Assembly: GCA_964387775.1 (NCBI GenBank)
Contig: CAYLZO010000144.1
Span: forward strand, 1 to 13,609
Length of the DNA: 13,609 nucleotides
DNA from: CAYLZO01 sp964387775
GTDB lineage: Bacteria > Chloroflexota > Anaerolineae > JAAYZQ01
Direction: 5' to 3'
Notes under the pieces: generated by a model
Database searches by the model: none
What the model was told of the DNA's origin: nothing
What the model saw: the letters and a program-made list of their open reading frames with translations, nothing else
Made by a program: the position numbers and the translations under genes
Part shown: piece after piece, positions 1-6,103 of the stretch
How positions within the stretch are numbered: position 1 is the stretch's first letter
Layout: the number at the start of each line of letters is the position of its first letter

Positions 1-27
1 GCGTCGCTGGCGCTCCTCAGAATGACA
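1..27 (-). repeat. Edge of a dispersed intergenic repeat (TGTCATTCTGAG type)
   Basis: Read on the minus strand, this stretch begins TGTCATTCTGAGGAGCG and continues with a CCAGCGACGC tail. From memory this matches a repeat widespread in the intergenic DNA of Chloroflexota and several other phyla, often continuing into GAAGAATCT. It lies about 30 bp past the stop codon of the DUF4332 gene, a typical place for such repeats, and runs off the left edge. The recognition is from memory and only one copy is visible here. Confidence 0.5.
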
Positions 28-34
28 AACTGCT

Positions 35-51
35 GAGGGATTTACGCCCTC
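35..51 (-). terminator. Weak hairpin after the peptidase/DUF4332 unit
   Basis: GAGGG (35-39) pairs with CCCTC (47-51) around a 7-base loop, 6 bases past the minus-strand stop codon. On the minus strand it is followed only by a CAGTTTGTC stretch rather than a real T tract. It is therefore a poor intrinsic terminator, reported because of its position at the end of the transcription unit. Confidence 0.25.
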
Positions 52-56
52 GTGTG

Positions 57-461
57 CTAGTAGGTCACCACACGGGGCAGGTCGTTGGCCTGAGCGATCC
101 AATTGCTAACCTGGCTCAGGGCCGGCAACTGCCGGACGAGGTTCTTCTCCGCGTTGACCTCCCCCAGCTTGGCATGCAGATTCTCCGGGTTGCGGCGGGC
201 CAGGTCGGGGATGGTGTCCACGCCGGCGGCCTCCAGCAGATCGGCGTACTCTTCGCTGATGCCCTTGACGCGGAAGAGATCCACGCGGTTGATCCACTTG
301 AGGATCAAGGCGCCGCCGATGCCGGTCGTCTCGGCCAGGACCTTGCGGCCCTTGGGCGTCTTGCCGGCCTCCAGCAGGGCCTCCGTCGTCTGGATGCCCG
401 CCTCTTTCAGCTTCTCGGCGTAGACGTCGCCTACGCCCTCGATGGTGGTCAGTTTCGCCAT
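57..461 (-). CDS. DUF4332 domain protein (tandem helix-hairpin-helix-like)
   Basis: This encodes a 134-residue soluble protein with no signal peptide or membrane segment. It holds two related helix-hairpin-helix-like modules. The first is IEGVGDVYAEKLKEAGI (about residues 7-23), a second GIGG turn lies near 47-50, and the second module VKGISEEYADLLEAAGV covers about 65-81. Similar 'G-V/I-G..YA..L..AGI.T...LL' patterns define DUF4332, which is related to the HhH folds of DNA-binding and repair proteins; non-specific DNA or protein binding is the usual guess. The ATG is supported by AAGGAG about 8 bases upstream. It sits 30 bp after the M3 peptidase stop on the same strand, so the two are probably cotranscribed. 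The family call is firm, but the cellular role is unknown and nothing visible links it functionally to the peptidase. Confidence 0.9.
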   Translation of the reverse strand: MAKLTTIEGVGDVYAEKLKEAGIQTTEALLEAGKTPKGRKVLAETTGIGGALILKWINRVDLFRVKGISEEYADLLEAAGVDTIPDLARRNPENLHAKLGEVNAEKNLVRQLPALSQVSNWIAQANDLPRVVTY

Positions 462-491
462 GATGTTCGCTCCTTTCTCGTATTATCTTGC

Positions 492-2315
492 TTACAGGAC
501 TGCGTACCGCTCGATGCGCTGCTCGATCAGGGCCAGGCTGTTCTGCCAAAAGGCCCGCCGCCGGATGTCGAGTCCAAAGCGGGCGGCCAGATCGGCGGCC
601 GTGGCCTCACCGGTGCTGCGCAGCAACTCGTCGTATTCGGGCAAGAATGCGTCGCCCCGCTCCTGGTAGACGGCGTAGAGGCCCAGGCCAAAGAGCAGGC
701 CAAAGGCGTAGGGAAAGTTGTAGAAGGAGAGCTTGGGGCGATAGTAGTGGGGCTTCCAGGCCCACATGTAAGGATGGAGGTGGTTCTGGTCCAGGCCGTC
801 GCCGTAAGTCTCTTTTTGGGCGCGGACCATGATCTCGCAAAAGTCGTCGGCCGAGAGCTCCACCTCGGCGCGCCGCTCGAACACTTCCCGCTCAAAGAGA
901 AAGCGGGAGTAGATGTCCACCACGACCTGCCCGGCGCCGATGAGAAAGGTCTCCAGGATGGAGAGCTCTTCGCCGGCGTCGCCCCGCCCGGCAGCCTGGG
1001 CCAGCAGGGCGTCGGTGACGATGGTCTCGTTGAAAATCGACGCTGTCTCGGCCAGGGTCATGGGCGTCTCGGTTTGGAGTTCCGTCTTGCCCACGTGGCA
1101 CTCGTTGTGATAGGCGTGCCCCAGCTCGTGGGCGACGGTCAGCACCGCGTCGAGGGTGCCGTCAAAGTTGCACAGGATGCGCGACTCGTCGACGGCGGGC
1201 AAGCTCATGCAAAAGGCCCCGCCCCGCTTGCCGTCGCGGGGCTCGGCGTCGATCCACTTCTGTTCAAAGGCGCGCTCGGCAAAGTCGGCCAGCCGCTGCG
1301 AAAAGGTGCCGAACTGCTCCAGGAGAAAGGCCCTCGTCTCGTCCCAGGAAAAATGCCGTTCCGACTCGCCCACCGGCGCGTAGAGGTCCCACCAGGGCAG
1401 CACCTCCTTGCCCAGCCGCCGGGCCTTGGCCTGCCAGTAGCGGCGGAATGCCGGGAAAGAATCGCGCATGGCGCCCAGCATGGCCTCCAGCGTCTCCCGG
1501 TCAATGCGGGCCTGGTCCAGGGGCTGGTGGAGGGCGTCGCGGCGGCCCCGATTCCGGTCCAGGATGCCCACCGCGCCCTTGACGCCGTTGAGGCAGGCGG
1601 CCAGCGGCTCGCGCACCCCCTCCCAGGCGCTCACTTCGGCCTCGTAGGCTCGGCGGCGGAGGTCAGCGTCAGGGTCGTGGCGCAGGTTCTGGACGACGGT
1701 GACGGGTAGCTCCTCGACCTCGCCCTCCCGCTCGAAGGGGACCTTGAGCTGGGAGGTGACCACGCCCTGGAGCTTTTGCCAGGCCCGGCTGCCGCTCAGC
1801 GAAAGCTCTGAGGCCAGGGCTTCCTCGGCCTCGCTCATCAGGTAGCGGCTCTGCTCGGCGGTCTCTTGCACGTGGAAATCGTGCGCCTGGGCGGCGTCTG
1901 GCTCGGACCGGGCTCTTTCGAATCGCTCCGGCCGCTCCGAAACGGTGCCGAGCCAGCCCTTGAAGAGTACTTTCTGGCGCTCGATGCGAACCTGGAAAGG
2001 CTCTATCTTGGACGCCAGTTGGCGGGCCTGGGTGTTGTACGAGTCGGTGGAGACAAAGCCAAAGAGATAGTAGCGCAGGGTGTCGCCCAGCCGCAGGAGT
2101 TCGTTCATCCGGTCCAGGTAGCCGCCGATGACCCGGGCCAACTCGGCCGGATCGGAGGGGACCGGCCCGCCGCGGGCGATGCCCTGGGCCAGGAGGTACT
2201 CGTCCAGTTCGTCGAGTTGCCGTTCCATCCGCCGCACGTCTTTTTTGAATGCCTCCGATTCGAGGCCGGGGTAGACGTTGCTCAAATCCCAATGCGGTAA
2301 CGATCCTGAACTCAT
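492..2315 (-). CDS. M3 family oligoendopeptidase (PepF-like zinc metallopeptidase)
   Basis: This is a cytosolic zinc metallopeptidase that would degrade short peptides. The protein is 607 residues, the usual size for the PepF/M3B clade, and opens with the typical LPHWDLSNVYPGLES segment. The zinc site is complete: HELGH at 396-400 (H396 and H400 ligands, E397 catalytic base) and the third ligand E423 in MTLAETAS. The substrate-side HPYMWAWKPHYY motif (about 514-525) and the aromatic YNFPYAFG segment are also present. There is no signal peptide. I chose the ATG at 2315 over the in-frame TTG at 2354 because GGGAAGGGA lies just upstream and the homologous core begins right after it. It heads a two-gene unit with the DUF4332 gene and has its own promoter at 2403-2431. 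Family and activity are near certain; the natural peptide substrates are not known. Confidence 0.96.
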   Translation of the reverse strand: MSSGSLPHWDLSNVYPGLESEAFKKDVRRMERQLDELDEYLLAQGIARGGPVPSDPAELARVIGGYLDRMNELLRLGDTLRYYLFGFVSTDSYNTQARQLASKIEPFQVRIERQKVLFKGWLGTVSERPERFERARSEPDAAQAHDFHVQETAEQSRYLMSEAEEALASELSLSGSRAWQKLQGVVTSQLKVPFEREGEVEELPVTVVQNLRHDPDADLRRRAYEAEVSAWEGVREPLAACLNGVKGAVGILDRNRGRRDALHQPLDQARIDRETLEAMLGAMRDSFPAFRRYWQAKARRLGKEVLPWWDLYAPVGESERHFSWDETRAFLLEQFGTFSQRLADFAERAFEQKWIDAEPRDGKRGGAFCMSLPAVDESRILCNFDGTLDAVLTVAHELGHAYHNECHVGKTELQTETPMTLAETASIFNETIVTDALLAQAAGRGDAGEELSILETFLIGAGQVVVDIYSRFLFEREVFERRAEVELSADDFCEIMVRAQKETYGDGLDQNHLHPYMWAWKPHYYRPKLSFYNFPYAFGLLFGLGLYAVYQERGDAFLPEYDELLRSTGEATAADLAARFGLDIRRRAFWQNSLALIEQRIERYAVL

Positions 2316-2317
2316 CT

Positions 2318-2350
2318 TTATCCCTTCCCTGTCGGACTGCTGGGGCTCAT
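2318..2350 (-). CDS. Possible 10-codon leader ORF before the M3 peptidase
   Basis: On the minus strand an ATG at 2350 is preceded by GAAGAGG with 5 bases of spacing. It opens an ORF reading MSPSSPTGKG and stops with TAA at 2320-2318. The peptidase ATG follows after two bases, so translation could be coupled by termination and re-initiation. The ORF lies wholly within the predicted 5' leader. At this length it could easily be chance. The support is only its ribosome-binding site and the tight stop-start spacing. Confidence 0.25.
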   Translation of the reverse strand: MSPSSPTGKG

Positions 2351-2402
2351 GCAAACCTCTTCGAACGGGTCTATAGTGCCAGCGAGCTTGGATATCGGCT
2401 CT

Positions 2403-2431
2403 ATTATACTACACCCGGCAGTTTACGACAA
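2403..2431 (-). promoter_or_regulatory. Sigma70-type promoter for the M3 peptidase unit
   Basis: On the minus strand a TTGTCG -35 element (2426-2431) and a perfect TATAAT -10 element (2403-2408) are separated by exactly 17 bases. The expected transcript start is near 2396, giving a leader of about 80 bases before the ATG at 2315. It is divergent from the promoter at 2472-2500. Confidence 0.75.
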
Positions 2432-2437
2432 AGTGGA

Positions 2438-2455
2438 TTGTTCAAAGTGCAACAA
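2438..2455. promoter_or_regulatory. Small dyad between divergent promoters (possible operator)
   Basis: TTGTT (2438-2442) and AACAA (2451-2455) form an inverted repeat with an 8-base spacer. It sits between the two back-to-back -35 elements, where a regulator could control both genes. The arms are short and AT-rich, so chance is a real alternative. Confidence 0.2.
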
Positions 2456-2471
2456 ATCGTCTCTTTCGGGC

Positions 2472-2500
2472 TTGTCTGCCCCCGTCTTTTATGGTATACT
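2472..2500 (+). promoter_or_regulatory. Sigma70-type extended -10 promoter for the methylase-like gene
   Basis: A TTGTCT -35 element (2472-2477) and a TATACT -10 element (2495-2500) are 17 bases apart. A TGG triplet directly before the -10 makes it an extended -10. Transcription should start near 2506-2508, only about 3-5 bases before the ATG at 2511, which predicts a leaderless or nearly leaderless message. Confidence 0.75.
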
Positions 2501-2510
2501 GCAAAATAGA

Positions 2511-4781
2511 ATGAAGGGAATCGGGTATTTCGTGCCTGAAGAGCGGGTCGAGGACGAGGACGTTCTGGCCGATTTGCGCTGGCCCATCCCGGCCGGCGTG
2601 GCGGAGGCGTACGTCACGGCCTACACCCGGCCGGCTGACGTCGTGTTGGTGCCCTATTGTCAGGGGGCGGCGGCCGTCCGGGAGATCCTGGCGGAGGGAC
2701 GGCGCGCGTTGGCCCTGAATTTCGACCCGGCGCTGGTGCTCCTGGTCGAGATGGCCCTGTCGCCGCCGCCGCCCCGCGAGCTCGATGCGGCCGTGGCCCG
2801 CCTGGGCGACAGTTTGAAGCAGAGCACGCCTCTACGCCGCTACCTGGATGACCTCTACGCCTCGACCTGCCCCGCCTGTCTGCGCCCCGCCGTGGCGGAC
2901 TATTTCGTCTGGGACCGGGACCAGGGGGAGCCGGTGGCCAAACAACTGCGCTGCCCGGCCTGCGCCTGGGATGGACAGACGGGCCTCGACGTGGAGGACC
3001 GGGCACGCCTGGCCGACCTGCCGGGCCGGACCCTGCACTACCACTACCTGCTGGACCGCGTCACGCCCGAACCCCCGACGGAGAGCGCCCGCGCACGCCT
3101 GGAGTATTTGCTCGAACTCTACTCGCCGCGCAACCTCTACGCCCTGGCCGAGCTCACCATCAAGGTCGAGAGCCTCTTTGCCCAGGCGCCCATCCAGCGG
3201 GCTTTGAAGGCCCTGCTCCTAGACTGCCTGGACCGCTGCTCGTCGCTGGAGCCCCTGCCCGGCAGCACGGCCCAGCGGCGAGGCTTGGCGCGCCCCCGTC
3301 GATTCTTGGAGCGGAACGTGTGGCGCACCTTTGAGCGGGCCGCTTCTCGCATCCAGGCGCTGGCCCGAAAGCCGGTCCCGGACCTGGCTTCGCAAATGGT
3401 GGAGGTTTGGGCTGCTGGCGAGGAGGGACCACGCAGTTTCGTCGGCCAGGGCCGGGTGCGCGATCTGCCCGACGTCGCGCCGCCCCGCAGCTTGGGGCTC
3501 GTCCTCAGCAGCCCGCCGGCCCTCGATTCGGCGGTCTGGTCGCTGGCTTACCTGTGGAACGCCTGGCTCTTTGACGCCAGCAGGGCGGCGCCCCTGCGGC
3601 CCCTCCTGCGGCAACGCACGCCCGATCCGGCCTGGTACGCGGGGGGGATGACGAATTCTTTGCGGGCCCTGGGCCGGCTTCTTCGCGACGAGGGCCGCCT
3701 CGTCTTTGTGCTGACGGATCAGCGCCCGGTCATGGTCGAGGCCTTGGTGTTGGCCGCCAGCGACGCCAACCTCGGCATCGCGGCCCTGGTCCAGCGCGGC
3801 AGCGATTACCGCCTGGAGCTGTCTCCGTCCCTGCCCCAGGTGCTGCCCGTGGCGGAGCTAGACGGACCGTTGGACGAGCAGGTCGCGGCGGAGGCGGCCG
3901 AAATGGTGATCGAAACCATCCAGGCCCGGGGCGAACCGGTGGCGTGGCGGACGCTGCACGCGGCGGTCCTTCGCCGCCTGGCCGAGTCGGGGCTGCTGGC
4001 CCGGCTGCGAGAAGAGGGGGGGGAACGCTCCCCGCTGGACCGGATGACGGCCGCACTGCAAGCCGCCCTGGAGCATCCGGCGCTGGCGGTCCTGGACGAC
4101 GAGGGCGGCGGCCGGCTGTGGTGGCTGGCGCAAGCGGCCCAGGCCGCTTCGCCCTTCTCCGATCGGGTCGAGCGGGCCGCTTTCGAGGTCCTGCACGACG
4201 CCCTGGCCCTGACCGAACGGGGGTTTACCGACGCGGTGAACGCCCGATTCCCGGGGGTCCTTACGCCCGGCGCCGACCTGGTGGCGACCTGCCTGGCATC
4301 CTACGGCCACGAGGCGTCGCCCGGCTACTGGCAGCTCCGCAGGGAGGACCTGCCGGTGACCCGCCGGGCCGAGCGGGAGACCATCGTCCAGAGCCTCCTG
4401 GACCTGGGCCAGCGGCTGGGCTACCGGACGGCTGCCCTGTCGCCCTTTGACGCGGCGTGGTTCGAGGGCGAGCGCCCCCGCGCCGTCTTTGTCGTGCGCT
4501 GGCGGGCGGCCCTGGCCGAGGCCCTGGTCCTGGGCGACCGGACGCGGGGCGCGCAGCCCTACCTCGTGATCCCCGGCGGGCGAGCGGCGCTGGTCGGCCA
4601 CAAGTTGGCCCACAATCCCCTGTGGCAGAAAGCGGTCGAGGCCGCGAACTGGCAGTTCGTCAAGTACCGGCACGTGCGCCAACTGGTCGCCGAGCCGGAG
4701 GTGGACGAATACGCCCTGCGGACCATCGTCGGCCTGGACCCCATCGCCGAAAAAGAGGGCGCCCAACTCCCGCTCTTCTGA
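2511..4781 (+). CDS. Zn-ribbon DNA methylase-like protein with eroded catalytic motifs and C-terminal clamp motif
   Basis: This is a 756-residue soluble protein whose layout resembles COG1743/DUF1156 DNA methylases. An N-terminal SAM-motif-I-like region (ADVVLVPYCQGAAAVREI, about 42-59) stands where DPFCGSGT is expected. A Zn ribbon follows with C120, C123, C148 and C151. Next come a YSPRNLYALAELTIKVE segment (204-220) and SSPPALDSAVW (333-343) at the motif IV position, where DPPY is expected. A LRDEGRLVFVLTD strand lies at about 391-403. The motif I aspartate and the motif IV D and Y are absent, so methyl transfer is doubtful. The C-terminal half contains FEGERPRAVFVVRW (651-664), which resembles a PD-(D/E)xK nuclease core with E-x-K replaced. 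The last five residues, QLPLF (752-756), fit the beta-clamp-binding consensus. I chose the ATG at 2511 because the upstream in-frame part overlaps the promoter. GTG at 2532 is an alternative start. A DNA-replication-associated role is inference. Confidence 0.75.
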   Translation: MKGIGYFVPEERVEDEDVLADLRWPIPAGVAEAYVTAYTRPADVVLVPYCQGAAAVREILAEGRRALALNFDPALVLLVEMALSPPPPRELDAAVARLGDSLKQSTPLRRYLDDLYASTCPACLRPAVADYFVWDRDQGEPVAKQLRCPACAWDGQTGLDVEDRARLADLPGRTLHYHYLLDRVTPEPPTESARARLEYLLELYSPRNLYALAELTIKVESLFAQAPIQRALKALLLDCLDRCSSLEPLPGSTAQRRGLARPRRFLERNVWRTFERAASRIQALARKPVPDLASQMVEVWAAGEEGPRSFVGQGRVRDLPDVAPPRSLGLVLSSPPALDSAVWSLAYLWNAWLFDASRAAPLRPLLRQRTPDPAWYAGGMTNSLRALGRLLRDEGRLVFVLTDQRPVMVEALVLAASDANLGIAALVQRGSDYRLELSPSLPQVLPVAELDGPLDEQVAAEAAEMVIETIQARGEPVAWRTLHAAVLRRLAESGLLARLREEGGERSPLDRMTAALQAALEHPALAVLDDEGGGRLWWLAQAAQAASPFSDRVERAAFEVLHDALALTERGFTDAVNARFPGVLTPGADLVATCLASYGHEASPGYWQLRREDLPVTRRAERETIVQSLLDLGQRLGYRTAALSPFDAAWFEGERPRAVFVVRWRAALAEALVLGDRTRGAQPYLVIPGGRAALVGHKLAHNPLWQKAVEAANWQFVKYRHVRQLVAEPEVDEYALRTIVGLDPIAEKEGAQLPLF

Positions 4782-4841
4782 GCCAGGTCGGGATCGTACT
4801 TACGGAGTTTTGGACAAAAATGTGACAGGATCAATGGTGAT

Positions 4842-4859
4842 GGGTTGGAAATCCAGCCC
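4842..4859 (+). other. Hairpin upstream of the PfpI gene
   Basis: GGGTTGG (4842-4848) pairs with CCAGCCC (4853-4859) across an AAAT loop, with one G-U pair. No T tract follows. It lies 38 bases before the PfpI start, in the 116-bp gap after the methylase-like gene. It could be a leader structure or chance. I see no good -35/-10 pair in this gap, so the downstream run may depend on transcription from 2472. Confidence 0.25.
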
Positions 4860-4897
4860 GAGTGAATCGAGAACGACGATTTGAGAGGAGAAACGAA

Positions 4898-5419
4898 ATG
4901 GAACTGGAAGGCAAACGAGTGGCCGTATTGGCCGAGAACAACTATCAGGAACTGGAGCTTTGGTATCCGCTGTTGCGGCTGCGCGAGGCGGGCGCCGAGA
5001 CGTTCGTGGTCGGCACCGGCAGTTCGGAGCAGTACAAGAGCAAGCTGGGCTACCCGGTGAACGTGGACGTGTCGGCCAGCGACCTGAGCGCCGACGACGT
5101 GGACGCCGTGGTCATCCCCGGCGGCTACGCGCCCGATTACATGCGCCGCGACCCCAACATGGTCGGCCTGGTGCGGGAGGTGTTCGAGCAGGGCAAAGTG
5201 GTGGCCGCCATCTGCCACGCCGGCTGGATGCTGGCCTCGGCCGGGGTGGCCAAGGGCAAGACGCTGACCAGCGTCTCGGCCATCAAGGACGACCTGATCA
5301 ACGCCGGGGCGACCTGGGTCAATGAAGAGGTGATCCGCGATGGCAATCTGGTCACGTCGCGGGTGCCCTCCGACCTGCCCGCTTACTGCCGGACCATCAT
5401 CGAGGCGCTGAGCGAATAA
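4898..5419 (+). CDS. DJ-1/PfpI family protein (type 1 glutamine amidotransferase-like)
   Basis: This is a 173-residue cytosolic protein of the DJ-1/PfpI superfamily. VAVLAENNYQELELWYP (8-24) forms the first strand and helix. E20 aligns by sequence with the glutamate that contacts the reactive cysteine in DJ-1. VVIPGGYAPDYMR (71-83) carries the oxyanion-region glycines. AAICHAGWMLASA (103-115) is the nucleophile elbow, with C106 and H107. Family members are reported as stress-protective hydrolases, proteases or glyoxal-detoxifying enzymes, and the exact activity is disputed. The ATG at 4898 is chosen because AGGAG lies 7 bases upstream; an in-frame GTG at 4862 has no comparable site. It is the first gene of the plus-strand run that continues with the cobalamin adenosyltransferase 51 bp downstream. 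The family is certain and the substrate unknown. Confidence 0.93.
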   Translation: MELEGKRVAVLAENNYQELELWYPLLRLREAGAETFVVGTGSSEQYKSKLGYPVNVDVSASDLSADDVDAVVIPGGYAPDYMRRDPNMVGLVREVFEQGKVVAAICHAGWMLASAGVAKGKTLTSVSAIKDDLINAGATWVNEEVIRDGNLVTSRVPSDLPAYCRTIIEALSE

Positions 5420-5423
5420 CGGG

Positions 5424-5450
5424 AGTGTGTGGGGACATCCCCCACACGCT
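5424..5450 (+). other. Strong intergenic hairpin between PfpI and adenosyltransferase genes
   Basis: GTGTGGGG (5427-5434) pairs perfectly with CCCCACAC (5440-5447) around an ACATC loop. Outer pairs extend the stem to 11 bp with one wobble. It begins 5 bases past the PfpI stop and ends 20 bases before the next ATG. Only a short GTTTG follows, so termination would be partial at best. An mRNA stability or attenuation element, or a palindromic repeat unit, are alternatives. Confidence 0.5.
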
Positions 5451-5470
5451 CACGTTTGCTGCAGAATATC

Positions 5471-6103
5471 ATGCCTGATTCCGAGCTTTATTCCGGCCGC
5501 GGCGACGATGGCTACACGGGGCTGCTCGGCCCGGAGCGGGTGCCCAAGTACGACCCGCGCCCCGAGGCGTACGGCGCGGTGGACGAGGCCCAGGCGGCGC
5601 TGGGCGTGGCCCGGACCGCGGGCTGTACGCCCCGCACGGCCCAGGTGCTGGCCGCCGTCCAACGCGACCTGTATGACCTCATGGCCGAGCTGGCCGCTGC
5701 CGGCGACGAGGACAGCGCCTTTGCCGGCAGCGTCACCCCCGAGTACGTAGACCAACTGGAGCGTTGGATCGCCGAATTCGAGGGCGAGATCGAGATGCCA
5801 AAAGAGTTCGTCTTGCCCGGCGACGGGCCGGCCGACGCGGCGCTGCACCTGGCCCGCACGGTCACCCGCCGGGCGGAGCGGCGGGCCGTGCGGCTCCTGG
5901 ACAACGGCCTCTTAAAGAGCGAGGAGGTCGTGCGCTACCTGAACCGGCTCTCGTCCCTGCTCTACGGGCTGGCCCTCTTGGAGGCGTCGGCGGCGACGGA
6001 GCGAGGCCCGACGCTGGTCAAGCCAACCCGAGTATCGAGCCGAGACCTTCACCACGAAGGCACAGAGACACGAAGAAAAAGGAAAAGACATGGCCGAGAA
6101 TGA
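5471..6103 (+). CDS. PduO-type cob(I)alamin adenosyltransferase
   Basis: The enzyme transfers the 5'-deoxyadenosyl group of ATP to cob(I)alamin, making adenosylcobalamin. The 210-residue protein shows the PduO/MMAB signatures in order: YSGRGDDGYTGLLG (7-20, ATP-binding N-terminus), PEAYGAVDEAQAALG (31-45), EFVLPG (112-117), HLARTVTRRAERR (126-138) and YLNRLSSLLYGLA (156-168). Two positions differ from the usual pattern: RGD replaces TGD, and the D of LNRLSD is S. The family core ends near residue 176. The last 30 or so residues (SRDLHHEGTETRRKRKRHGRE) are translated from a dispersed repeat. The ATG at 5471 fits the family N-terminus, but its ribosome-binding site is weak. A GTG at 5429 would place the hairpin inside the gene. 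Its last 14 bases overlap nfo. Function is confident, with activity assuming the two changes are tolerated. Confidence 0.9.
   Translation: MPDSELYSGRGDDGYTGLLGPERVPKYDPRPEAYGAVDEAQAALGVARTAGCTPRTAQVLAAVQRDLYDLMAELAAAGDEDSAFAGSVTPEYVDQLERWIAEFEGEIEMPKEFVLPGDGPADAALHLARTVTRRAERRAVRLLDNGLLKSEEVVRYLNRLSSLLYGLALLEASAATERGPTLVKPTRVSSRDLHHEGTETRRKRKRHGRE
6048..6083 (+). repeat. Dispersed CACGAAG-type repeat fused to a coding sequence
   Basis: The stretch TTCACCACGAAGGCACAGAG followed by ACACGAAG and an A/G-rich tail matches, from memory, a repeat found between genes in many bacterial phyla. In this frame it translates as LHHEGTETRRKR, a peptide often seen at the ends of annotated proteins. It forms the adenosyltransferase tail, and its A/G-rich end supplies the AGGA upstream of the nfo ATG. 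Confidence 0.6.

Noticed and set aside
54..1709. A 551-codon open frame on the plus strand opposite the DUF4332 and M3 peptidase genes
   Set aside because: It is antisense to two clear protein families and has no recognisable domain. Long spurious frames opposite genes are expected in GC-rich DNA with strong third-position bias.
3858..4766. A 302-codon open frame on the minus strand opposite the methylase-like gene
   Set aside because: Low-complexity Gly/Arg/Gln-rich translation with no family resemblance, and fully antisense to a better-supported gene.
2511..4781. A restriction-modification or phage-defence system built around the methylase-like gene
   Set aside because: There is no nuclease, specificity subunit, helicase or mobile element beside it. 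The neighbours are housekeeping genes and the methylase motifs are eroded.
4810..4838. A possible promoter before the PfpI gene (TTGGAC with a 17-base spacer)
   Set aside because: The matching -10 would be AATGGT, which is too far from consensus to call.
4940..4960. Apparent loss of the catalytic glutamate in the PfpI-family protein (Q17 in NNYQELEL)
   Set aside because: When aligned on the following YP, E20 falls on the DJ-1 glutamate position, so the residue appears to be kept.
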